A DNA stretch of 64,000 nt from positions 2,046,001-2,110,000 of the forward strand of contig BLLK01000069.1 of NCBI GenBank assembly GCA_021927905.1, in the 5' to 3' direction. A program made the position numbers and the translations under genes. Source of the DNA: Chaetoceros tenuissimus (taxonomy: Eukaryota; Bacillariophyta; Thalassiosirophyceae; Chaetocerotales; Chaetocerotaceae). Each line of letters opens with the position of its first letter. Positions within the stretch are counted from its first letter, which is position 1. Below, piece by piece: positions 30,285 to 39,954 of this stretch. The notes under the pieces were generated by a model that was given only the letters and a program-made list of their open reading frames with translations, searched no databases and was not told the origin of the DNA.

Positions 30285-32940
30285 TCATGCCACAGGACTT
30301 GCATTCTTCCAATCTTGGATCGTTTCCTTTGCTACTATCACTACTCCTTTCGCTCTCTCCATCAATGTTGATTTCAAAGGTGGATCGAAGTCAGTCTGAA
30401 GTATATCCTGGACAAATTCCCTCAGTGCTGTATCATTCAAATGGCTTCTTCCAATACCGGTGATCAAATTGAGATCATGGGTCTTTTCTTCCTCGACGAT
30501 TTTGCAAATGACATAACGCACTGCAGCTCGAGCTACTGGCAATGACATTCCAGAAAGATCTATCTCAAATTGAGTGTCCATTGTATCTTTTGGAAACAGT
30601 ATTTGCATTTCAACTGCATCTCTAAATATTGAATCAATTTCCTCCTCGTAGTTTTCTTGGTCGCGGAACTTTTCCAGGCAACCAATTACACTCGTCACTG
30701 TAACTATGTCTGGTTTGATATTATCTCTAGCTGTAACATACTCACCTTTTCCTTTCCCACACATATCGTTCCACATAGCAAGGGCTAAATCTGGTTTACC
30801 GCTATTAGTAAAAGCAGACAAAACTGTGTTGCAAGTAACTATGTCGCATTTTATACGATCGGCTTTCATGTCCACAAACAACTTCAGGGCGTGAGAGCAT
30901 TCACCAGCCCTCGCACATGCAGCTAAAGAGGTGTGAGCGTGAGGAATTAATCAATTACAGTTATTTGGTAGGGATTTTGTGACTTACATATAGCTGCAGT
31001 GTACGCAATCTTGTTTGGTCTAACTCGAGGTGGTCCGTTTTGCATTGTTTTGATAATGTGTAACGCCTCCTCATAGCATCCACCGGATGCACAACATGAG
31101 AGAACTCCAGAATAAGTGTATAAATCAGGCCAAACTCGATTTGATTTCATCTCTTCAAGCAATTTGAGTGATAACTTCCACAGTTCTTGACTGTCCGTCT
31201 TGGTTTCAGTGTCGCCTTTAATGTTTTTCTTAGCTGCCTTTGACAGAGCACTGATCACAGCGTTGTATGTAATTGTAGAGATTTTCATATCCTTATTCTT
31301 CATCTTCAAATTACGTGAGTATTCGATATCATCATATTCGTATTACACATGATAAAGACTTCGATAGATTGTTACAACATACCTGCTCCAGCAATTCCAA
31401 TACCGACTCCAACTCGCCGCAGTTCCCACAAGCTGTAATTACTGCAGAGTATGTATACTCATTCGGTTGGACGTTCATTTCTTTCATATCAGCTAATAGA
31501 TTCAGTGCGTCTTGGAACTTGTTTGCCTTTGCACATGCTGTCCAAAAGTGAGAAAATATCACTCTTCAAAATGTAGAAAAAATAAAACTTGTACCTACCA
31601 TCTATCGCGGCAGTGTAAATGAAGGCATCCATTTGCATATTACTCCGTTTGGCATTCTCTAGTAATTGAATCGCCTTCTTTGACATTTTGCTTTTTGCAC
31701 AAGCCCTGATTGTGTTTGTGTATGTAATGATGTCTGTTCCAGTATCTTTTCGACACAAATCGAAAATTCGAAGTGCAGCATTTGTACGACCTGCGTTGGC
31801 AGCCGCTGATATAAGTGAATTATACGTCACAGTGTCTGGTGCAATATTCTGATCCTTCATTTTGTAGAAAATATCACTTGCTGCTTCTAGTTGCTTTGCT
31901 TTTGCACATGCAGAGATTATTCTGTTATACAATACTGTAGGTGCTGCGATTTTGCATTCGTGCATTTTGTCTACTAATTTCAACGCCCTCTTCAGGTCAA
32001 CTCTACCCCTATTTCGAAGTATTGATGACAGCACTATTTCAATTGAGTATACAGTAGGCCTGATGGTTGAACCTTCAGCCATGGACAAAACCTGATCTGT
32101 GGCTGCCTCTATTTGATTGTTAGAAGTCAAAGATTCCAAAATTCTATCATAAGTAGCTAGGTTGGGCAATGCATGGAATCCAGTACCCTCTTCCATCAAG
32201 GTAAGTAAATCAAGAGCATCTTCCCACCGACTGTCTTCCCCCATACAGTGAATGATTTCATTATAAGCATCTGCTCTGACTGGGTCACCATTTATTTCTC
32301 CATTTTCTATTGCAGCTGCAGCAAGATGAATAAGTCTCAATGCTTGCTTCCATGAACCTTTTTCGGTTTTATTATTTCTACACAATGCTAATATACTTAA
32401 TCGAAAATGTTCCTGGTCAGGCTTTATAGTAGAAGAAGATGATTGCATACTCTCAAGTACTTTCAGAGCAGCAGCCCCATTCCCTGTAGAATAACATTCT
32501 TTCAGAATCGATGTATATGTGCCACTTTCTATTTCAAAGTCAGATAAAGTCATCTCGTGAAATACCATATCATATGTTTCCCATTCATTTGTGGCGGCAG
32601 AAAGCGCAAGTAGACTTTCATAGCTTCGTTGTGATATCTTGTCATCACTTTTTTTGATCTTGAAAAATCTTTCTTTCTGAAACTCATATTTATCACGTAA
32701 CAGCTTGGCTCTCATATCTCTGTTTTGGTTTTTGTTTCCGGAATTTCCAAAGTTTTTCTTTGTATCTATGCGCCCATTGAGTGAAAATGCTGCATTCCTG
32801 TCCATTGAAAGATTGATGTGGGTTATATGTTTTGTTGCTAGAGATCCATATCGAATCTGCTTGATTGGAATTGTCAAAGAGCATCCTTCATGCAACATGA
32901 TTGCAGCTACTATCCATACGACGTGAAAAGCACTCCTCAT
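30285..32940 (-). CDS. PPR-SMR protein, four exons, organellar
   Basis: Exons 32940-31599, 31537-31383, 31303-30988 and 30922-30285; introns of 61, 79 and 65 nt all restore frame inside PPR motifs (AAID|ACAKAN, LLEQ|MKNKD, TAAI|SACARAG). Product 816 aa. A hydrophobic N-terminus (about 1-22) is followed by about 14 pentatricopeptide repeats (recurrent VTYNSLISAAANAGR..., TVLYNRIISACAKA). The last ~100 residues are an SMR domain: FEIDLSGMSLPVARAAVRYV and LNLITGIGRS. PPR-SMR proteins bind organellar RNA and some cut or protect it. The location, plastid or mitochondrion, is unresolved because the presequence lacks an obvious Phe. Confidence 0.9.
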
Positions 32941-33247
32941 TTTTCCCGAATATATTCACTTCTTCAGTAGATGCTTCTATTTTGTGGTGTCTTGGATATT
33001 CAGAAAGTTGATGAAAGACGAAGAGTTTGTAAATTACTTGATTGTGGTCTTTATCTTTTCTTTCAAAGTTGGATGTTTTAGATTGTGGGGTTGACATGAA
33101 GCTAAATAGGGATCATAACCTACTATGACAAACCAATGCAAGCATGGTATTATACAAAAATGAAAGATAAATACAACAACGAGTGAATCAATCCACCGGA
33201 AGAAGTATGCAGAAGGAGATTATAAAAAAGAAATCGTTATTACTTAA
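32941..33247. other. Intergenic
   Basis: A 307-bp spacer holding the PPR-SMR promoter (minus) and the 3' flank of the uracil methyltransferase gene. No coding or structured element was recognised. Confidence 0.4.
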
Positions 33248-34846
33248 TTAGCATTTCTCGAAAATAACAAGACTCTCAATATGACGCGTCTGTGGAAATA
33301 AATCAAAAGGAGTAACCTTCGTGATTTTGTACCCAGAATTAACAATGAATTCTGCATCTCTTGCTTGCGTAGCAGGGTCGCATGACATATAAACTACACG
33401 AGCTGGGCTAAATGCATCAAGTTGCTCCAGGAATTCAACCGAGCAACCCTTTCGTGGTGGATCGATGATGACAACAGTGTTATCCTTTGGAAAATCTTTC
33501 ACCAATGTTGAACTCAGTATTTCTTTTCCTTCCTCGTCAGTTGTAACTACTTCAACTGGATCCTTCGAGTTGAATATAGCTTCAGCACTCGCAGCAACAA
33601 ACTTGCAGTTGTTGATTGAGTTAAGATCTGCATTGAACTGGGCCTCTTCAACGGCCTTTTCATTCACTTCAATCCCCGCACATACATCGAATTCTTTTGA
33701 TGCACTCAAACAGAATAGACCTGAACCACAATAACAGTCGATAAGGTGTGTCATCTTTTCACCAGCTGCATTTGGTTTGATTGCAGATTCAACGACGTGA
33801 TCAACCATGACAGGTAGCATGTATGGATTATTTTGAAAGAAATTACCCGCAAGGAAACGAAATGTGAGATCTTTTACGTTTGTCTTGACGTAGACATTTG
33901 GATCAGTCTCTACAACTTGTTCTTCTGATGTCAGATCATGTTGTTCATACTTCAAAGCATCCCTAAGGAGCAAAGTAGCACCTTTCTTTCTTTTCTTGAG
34001 CCTTCCCTCAAGGGCTTCTTTAAATTTTTCTTCCCTGTAATCTGTCAATTTCTCATTGATCGCTTCAGTTGCAATGTGACAATATGGCACATCTACAAGT
34101 TGCCTATTTGTCTTCTTTTTGAAGCCTATCGCACGAATTTCAACATCTCCAATGTCAACATTTACTGGTCTATCATAGTGAGGAGTAATCTTTGAACGAT
34201 AATTATAAACTTCAACAGTACCAACAGTTGGAAGAGCTGCTGGGAAACTAGACGGATCTTGCTTCCCAACTCGCTCCAATAGCTCTTGAACTTGTGACGT
34301 CTTCCATTCTCTCTGACTCTTGATATTCATATGTTGGTATTGGCATCCGCCACACTCCTCAAACAAAGGACAAGGTGGTTCAACTCTGTCTGGACTTTCC
34401 TCCACAATTTCCAACAAATCTGCGTCAGAATAGCTACCATAATTTCTATACACTTTACATCTAATTGTTTCTCCTGGAATGGTGTTTGGAACAAAGACGA
34501 CCCAGTTCTTGTCATCTTTCTCATAAGAATCTCTTTGATCGTCGTCAGCAGGAACTGCAGACTTTGGAATTTCAGCTCTACAAACTCCAATACCTCTATT
34601 TGTCAAACTATCAACCTTCAAAGTCAATTCTTCATGATATTGGAATGGAAAGGGCTTAAATTTCCTCGGTACAACCGAAGCAACTTGATCATTATCAGTA
34701 GTTGACTTTAAAGACGTGCTAAGTATGCTATGCTTTGCAATACGCTGAGATAGGTTTTGTACAGGAGAATGAAATGCTCTCGAAAACTTTGTGCAAGATA
34801 GCAAGGCCAACATTGCTACAATCTTTTGCCTTTGTGATGGATGCAT
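33248..34846 (-). CDS. RumA/TrmA-type RNA m5U methyltransferase, organellar
   Basis: A 532-aa protein from the ATG at 34846. A targeting-type N-terminus (MLALLSCTKFSRAF) precedes a TRAM domain (LTLKVDSLTNRGIGV...VFVPNTIPGETIRCKV). The four [4Fe-4S] Cys of RumA are present: PPCPLFEECGGCQYQH and PYCHIATEAI. The methyltransferase domain has LIDCYCGSGLFCLSAS, GIEVNEKAVEEAQFN, VVIIDPPRKGCS and the catalytic Cys in VYMSCDPATQARD. It methylates C5 of uridine in rRNA or tRNA using SAM; the iron-sulfur motif points to the RumA (rRNA) branch. The presequence implies plastid or mitochondrion. Confidence 0.92.
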   Translation of the reverse strand: MHPSQRQKIVAMLALLSCTKFSRAFHSPVQNLSQRIAKHSILSTSLKSTTDNDQVASVVPRKFKPFPFQYHEELTLKVDSLTNRGIGVCRAEIPKSAVPADDDQRDSYEKDDKNWVVFVPNTIPGETIRCKVYRNYGSYSDADLLEIVEESPDRVEPPCPLFEECGGCQYQHMNIKSQREWKTSQVQELLERVGKQDPSSFPAALPTVGTVEVYNYRSKITPHYDRPVNVDIGDVEIRAIGFKKKTNRQLVDVPYCHIATEAINEKLTDYREEKFKEALEGRLKKRKKGATLLLRDALKYEQHDLTSEEQVVETDPNVYVKTNVKDLTFRFLAGNFFQNNPYMLPVMVDHVVESAIKPNAAGEKMTHLIDCYCGSGLFCLSASKEFDVCAGIEVNEKAVEEAQFNADLNSINNCKFVAASAEAIFNSKDPVEVVTTDEEGKEILSSTLVKDFPKDNTVVIIDPPRKGCSVEFLEQLDAFSPARVVYMSCDPATQARDAEFIVNSGYKITKVTPFDLFPQTRHIESLVIFEKC

Positions 34847-35373
34847 ACTTTCAAGTTTCCAGAATATTCTTAATTCCAAGAATTTGAACAAAGGGGATGA
34901 TTCGATAATACAACTCTTAACGTAAAATACCTTCAGGATGAAGCATAATCAAGTCGTCATTCTTCAGTCGCACTTTGTTTTTCTTCTAAAAATGAATGGC
35001 CGAAAAAGGTTTGCTAAAATAGTATGAAACAAAACTGAGTAATTCATTTTCGGACTTTCCATTCAGCATAATAGAATAAATCTCCACAAAAAAGAAAAAA
35101 GCAATGGAACATACAATGAGATTGAATTTAGGAAGAAAAGGTTCGATGTTTAAAATAAAGTTTTTTGTTGCTGAGTGTTGTTTGATGAATATCAATTGAA
35201 TTCATCAAACTAGGTGAAACCCTTTCAACGGCAAAAAAGAAAAACTCCGTCCGACGAAATTGGTCCGACAGAAACCGGCGAAATTGTGGAAATTTGCTCT
35301 TTGGGAAGAAGAAAACGTAAACCAACCAACCATAAAATCTTTGTCCAACACAATACCTTACATTGAAATCAAT
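34847..35373. other. Divergent promoter region, RumA-like / TauE-like
   Basis: A 527-bp head-to-head intergenic region containing both promoters. Frames on the minus strand (34986-35195, 35128-35493) match nothing and the second covers the first TauE exon. No repeats or motifs could be assigned. Confidence 0.4.
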
Positions 35374-36684
35374 ATGATCACGGAAACTGTTGTATTCAGC
35401 CTTGCAGCTTTCATTGGAAACTTGGGAGTGGCCATTACTGGTGAGTGTGGAAGTGAAGTTCGATTCGAGTCTCCTAACGGTCGAAGCCATCATTGAATCT
35501 CAATTGGGCAGCAATGCATGAATCCGCTTTTCGCCGAATACATTAAGTACTCGTGTTTTCCCATTCCTTTTGATGCAATCATTTTAGTTCATCATTGTAC
35601 TCACATATCGTTCCACTAAATAGGTTTTGGTATGGCTATCTTCTATCTCTTTATCTATGTAAGTGAACCTTTTCAAGAATTGATGAGTTTCTCCGAAACT
35701 TTTTGGATTGCATTTCTCACACTCCTCTTATAGACCATTGCTGATTTCTCTGGAGCTATGGATTGCGAAAGATGTGGCATCAAAGATGCAGTGTTCTATC
35801 AAACCATTGCATTAGCATGTGGTTTGGTAATCATGGTTTTCAATGATTGGAAAATTATCAAAGAATATCGAAGCAAAGAACTACTTATCACTTTCATCCC
35901 AGCAACCATTGTAGGGACACCGACTGGAAACATTCTTCAAGAATACCTACCATCTGATATAGTAAAGGTTATCTGTGGGGTCCTCATTTGTATTGCTTTG
36001 GGAAATTCATTGAGAAATCTCATTCCACAAACACAACTTTATAAAAAGTATGTATTGAAGGAAGATATTGAAGCGGATGAGACTGTAAAACCTGTGCAGG
36101 AAGCTAACGAAAATAAAGCGCAGGAAGTAAGCGATGCTGAAGCAAATATGGAGGAAGAAGGAAACAACGCTGAACCGTCTGAAGATGATGATATTGAACA
36201 AGGACAGGAAGAGGAGAAAGTAGAGGAACCAAAAAAGGAAGCTTCTGATACTCTTGACGTTAGTGTCATGAAAAATTGCAACATGAAAATCTATAGTTTA
36301 ATTGCTGGTTTCTTCAGTGGTTTCCTTGGTGGCCTTGCTGGAATTCGAGGCCCACCGTTGATGGTATTCTTCTTGATCTTCCCATTCCCAAAGAATATTG
36401 TCAGAGCAAACTCAATCATCATTCTGATTGTGAATATTGTAATGAGAGTTGTGTTTTACATCATCCAGGATGTATCTGGACAGAGAGAAATGTCGTGGTT
36501 CCAGTCTGATTTGTGGTATCTTTACGTTTGTGTAGCTGTATTTGGTGTCTTGGGAGTGCCAATCGGCTCCTATATTGCAAACCGTATCAATCAAAACCAA
36601 TTCAAGCTTGTCATTGCTCTCATGCTCTTCTTGAGTGGAATTAGCAATCTCGTAAAGGGAAGCATGGAAGTAGCACAAAGCTAG
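35374..36684 (+). CDS. TauE/SafE family anion transporter
   Basis: Three exons, 35374-35440, 35624-35658 (35-nt microexon) and 35734-36684; introns 183 and 75 nt; 350 aa. The microexon reads GFGMAIFYLFIY, completing the first membrane hairpin that the single-exon reading lacks. Two halves of about four membrane helices each flank a long Glu/Asp-rich cytosolic loop (about 130-190). Half motifs are PATIVGTPTGN and GGLAGIRGPPLMVFFLIFPF, as in the sulfite/sulfoacetate exporter family. Substrate is unknown; sulfur or organic anions are likely from the family. Confidence 0.85.
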
Positions 36685-36756
36685 ATTATCGGTCACTAAT
36701 ACTATGGGGTATAAACATAAATAGAATTTTGTTGATGAGAAGGTTTCAATTTTATT

Positions 36757-38592
36757 TCATGCGGCTTGCAACTGACAAGCATTAGGAACAGTGCAGCATT
36801 TGCACCAATTTGCAAAAGTCATTTCATCCAAAAAACTTTCTGTAACGTCAGTGTTCTCAATACTACCACCAGTAACTTCTACTGTGCTCTTTTTCTCTGC
36901 AATATACTCGTCAACTAGTTGCTCCAATATTTTCAATGGGACTGGCCCACATTGCAAGCAAACATCGTGAAAATCCCTTGGGTCAAATGCATCGCCCAAT
37001 GAAGAGTTTGCATTTGCTCTCAGGCGGAAGAATGTTCTTTCTCCTACTTTGTAAGCCGTGGCTTGGCCAGGCCAAGTAAGATATCTTGATACTTCTGTTC
37101 TTGCGTCGTGTTCGCCCATAGCAGTATTTTCCAACATGTATTGCAAAGCCTTGTCAGCACTCCAGCCGAGCGCATGCATTCCTGTATCAACGACTAAACG
37201 GCAGCTTCTTAATGCTTCCATTGAAAGTTGACCCATTTTGTCAGATGGCGATTGATACAATCCTAATTCTGAACCGAGAGTTTCGCTATAGAGTCCCCAA
37301 CCTTCAATATATCCTGTATAAAATGGAAACCGACAAGGAGCTTCAAAATATCTGCGGTCTTCACAATAGCGTCTGAATGTAGGTAACCCTGCATTTTCGA
37401 TTTGTACAGCTGCTTGGGTATGATGCCCTGGGATTGCTTCATGTAGCGCAAGTGATTCGCATTCATAAAGTCGACGGGTTGGTAACTCTGAAGTATTCAC
37501 ATAAAAGGTTCCAGGTCTGTCATCTCCTCCGGCAAGATAATAAGCTGCCGGTGCCATTGAAGCGTGAGCTTCGGGGGTTTCAACAATCTGAAATGGCGAT
37601 CTAGGAAGTGTCGCGGTGTGGAATAGTTTCAGAAGAGCTGGTGCTATTCTACCTGTCAAGTCGCGATAATGTGCACAAAGTGCTTCTCCTGATTTAGGGG
37701 CGAATTTCTCATCTGTTCGTAGATATTCCATGTAGGCATCTAGTCTATTTTCAAACCCATCCTCTCTGGCTACTTGTTCCATCGCTTCCTTGATTCTTTC
37801 AACTTCGTCTAACCCTAATTGGTGGATTTCTTCTGGTGACATAGTTGTGGTAGTATGGAATTCAAGACAGTCTTTATAGTATTCTTTTCCATCTGGGTAC
37901 CCATCGTATGCACTTATCTCAGTCCTTAAATTGGGAGTATATTCTTTGTCAAGAAACTCGACAAATGTTGCGAATGCTTCAGTGATTTCATTCTGAATAA
38001 TGTTGATGCAATCCTCTCTCCACACAGCTGTCGCATCATCAGTTAAGGTAGTAACCTTTGTGAAAAAGACATCGCATTTGTTCTCCACCATCTTTCGAAT
38101 CTGACCTGAGACCCCATCTAAACTACAAGAAGGTGGAGTGCGACCTTGATTCAAGCCTTCCTTCAGCAACTCTGTTACTTCAGAAAGTTGTACAGGTATG
38201 CCTTTGAGAAATTGCTTGAAGAACTCCCTTTGTTCGTTGGTATTTATGGGTAGATACTTAGAATAAAGAGGAAGGTCAGTTTGTGGTCCTTCAAGTCTGT
38301 TTACACAACAAAGATACGCTTTATGCTTCGATGTGTATTTCACGTAATCTTCGAGCTGAGAAATATAAAGCAAGTAACTCAAACGGTCATTTGAATCAAA
38401 TGTATCCACATCTTCTGGTGAGATAGCATTATTAATTCTATCGAGTGCAGCCTTGACCCAAGATAAACGAGATTGAAAAGATTTTAACGAACGGGGGTCG
38501 ATAGCATGTTTGGATCGACGCTGCTGTAGTAAGGCCAAGGAGGCTGCTAGTTCCGGATCAGTATCTATGCGCCATTGGAACGTTGCTTCCAT
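36757..38592 (-). CDS. DUF885 family zinc metallopeptidase-like protein
   Basis: A 611-aa intronless protein matching the DUF885 family, bacterial-type carboxypeptidase-like enzymes. The zinc motif is HEAIPGHHTQAAVQ (about 394-407), with a downstream helical Glu region (EVSRYLTWPGQATAYKVGE). Typical surrounding motifs are YLAGGDDRPGTFYVN and FPFYTGYIEGWGLYSE. No targeting signal is seen, so cytosolic. Peptidase activity is likely from the family; the substrate is unknown. Converges with the TauE-like gene (72 bp between stops). Confidence 0.88.
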   Translation of the reverse strand: MEATFQWRIDTDPELAASLALLQQRRSKHAIDPRSLKSFQSRLSWVKAALDRINNAISPEDVDTFDSNDRLSYLLYISQLEDYVKYTSKHKAYLCCVNRLEGPQTDLPLYSKYLPINTNEQREFFKQFLKGIPVQLSEVTELLKEGLNQGRTPPSCSLDGVSGQIRKMVENKCDVFFTKVTTLTDDATAVWREDCINIIQNEITEAFATFVEFLDKEYTPNLRTEISAYDGYPDGKEYYKDCLEFHTTTTMSPEEIHQLGLDEVERIKEAMEQVAREDGFENRLDAYMEYLRTDEKFAPKSGEALCAHYRDLTGRIAPALLKLFHTATLPRSPFQIVETPEAHASMAPAAYYLAGGDDRPGTFYVNTSELPTRRLYECESLALHEAIPGHHTQAAVQIENAGLPTFRRYCEDRRYFEAPCRFPFYTGYIEGWGLYSETLGSELGLYQSPSDKMGQLSMEALRSCRLVVDTGMHALGWSADKALQYMLENTAMGEHDARTEVSRYLTWPGQATAYKVGERTFFRLRANANSSLGDAFDPRDFHDVCLQCGPVPLKILEQLVDEYIAEKKSTVEVTGGSIENTDVTESFLDEMTFANWCKCCTVPNACQLQAA

Positions 38593-39096
38593 CTCTGCCT
38601 TTGGAGGTGAAAGAAGGGAAGAGAGATGAAGTCAGGTTCTTGGTTCCCAATTCTCAATCTAACATAACTTCACATTTTGAATGGATGCTCTTCACACTTA
38701 CTCGCAAAACCGACAGTTTATCTGCTTTCACTTCTGCCTTCATTTTTTTTGTCTCGACTTTAACTTTGAAATTTTGCTCTTCGTGAAGGAACGAGAATAT
38801 ACAATACTAGTTGATATAGATGTGAACTGAAACAAATTGTAAAAAGCAACTTGACTTTGACTTCACAATCTACCTCCTTGTATCTTCACTCTTAACTGTT
38901 CATGAAGCTTCTTCCTGAACAGTGAACTTTGTCGTAATGTCGTAATACTACATTTTATCGGCTTTCAAAAATTGACATGTCAAGATCGCCAAGCAAATCG
39001 TAAGGCAGGAAAAAATCTGACGGACGATGAATGAACATGTTTGTGCACAGTATCTTACCTATATCTATGTACACAGTTAGAAAGATCTGAAAAAGA
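38593..39096. other. Divergent promoter region, DUF885 / methyltransferase
   Basis: A 504-bp stretch holding two divergent promoters. It includes a small inverted repeat, CTGTTCA (38896-38902) and TGAACAG (38916-38922), around GAAGCTTC, which could form a hairpin. No gene is supported. Confidence 0.35.
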
Positions 39097-39859
39097 ATGA
39101 CGATGTGCTCTATTTTCCTTGTCACACTGATTGCGGTTTTATGTTGCAACACAACAGAGGCTTTCAGTTTGCTATCCGACTTTTCGTTACATAAGGTGAA
39201 ACTTCGGAATGATGATTCCTCTCCTTATTGCTATGCAGCTACAGTGGATCCAACAAAATCATCCATCAGTGAAAATAAAGTGCGATACAATTTCCTTGCA
39301 ACGCAGGTATGGCCATCTGCAAGACAGGCTGCCTTTTTTCTTGAACAATATGTAGACTGCAATTGGAAGGTTTGTGAATTAGGATGTGGACCGGCATTAC
39401 CATCGATAACACTTGCAAATTTGGGGATAAAACAAGTAATTGCATCAGATTTGGATAAAGTAGCATTAGAAATGATTGAGAAAGCTGCTGAAGAACAAGG
39501 ATATTCAATATGAGAACCTCCTCACCGAGCAAATTGATTTGACTGAGGTTCCAACAGACGAGTTGTTGAATAGAATTGATGCCGATTTGTATGTCATGTC
39601 TGATGTTTTTGAGAATAATGCAGTTGCTACTGGCACAGCATACTTTACAAAGAGAATATTGGAACACGGAGCAAAAGTGTGGATTTTTGCTCAAAGCGAC
39701 CGGGCCCAAAGAGAAATATATTTGAAAGAACTCGACAAGATAGGAATGTCGAAATATGGAAATCTACAGTGGATTAATCACTCTCAGACGTCTGAAACCT
39801 TGCTACAAGATCAGCTTGTTCTCTTTGACCTTGATGAACTGAATGTCGTATATGGGTGA
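39097..39859 (+). CDS. METTL-type class I methyltransferase, interrupted by a +1 shift at TGA
   Basis: The reading frame from ATG 39097 stops at TGA 39511-39513 after 138 codons, exactly inside the SAM-binding domain. The rest of the domain continues in the +1 frame to 39859; skipping the T of TGA gives a continuous 253-aa protein. Motifs: TQVWPSARQAAFFLEQ, VCELGCGPALPSITLAN (motif I), IASDLDKVALEMI before the break; DADLYVMSDVFENN (motif post I) and later strands after it. The fold is that of METTL16/FAM86-type protein lysine methyltransferases. The N-terminus is a signal peptide ending TTEAF|SLL, suggestive of plastid targeting. Either a programmed +1 shift, a recent indel, or a sequence error; there is no room for an intron. 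Confidence 0.75.
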
Positions 39860-39954
39860 TAAGTAAAAAAGCATATATTTGTGGAAAGGATTAAATTTCT
39901 TTTAACTGAAAGTCGTTCGAAAATATTTTGAACTCATAGACTCTCATCTTACAC

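Noticed and set aside
35128-35493. 121-aa minus frame
   Set aside because: It covers the first exon of the TauE/SafE gene on the other strand and has a low-complexity Phe/Arg composition.
38896-38922. 7-bp hairpin upstream of the methyltransferase
   Set aside because: Too short and isolated to call a terminator or regulatory element in a eukaryotic promoter.
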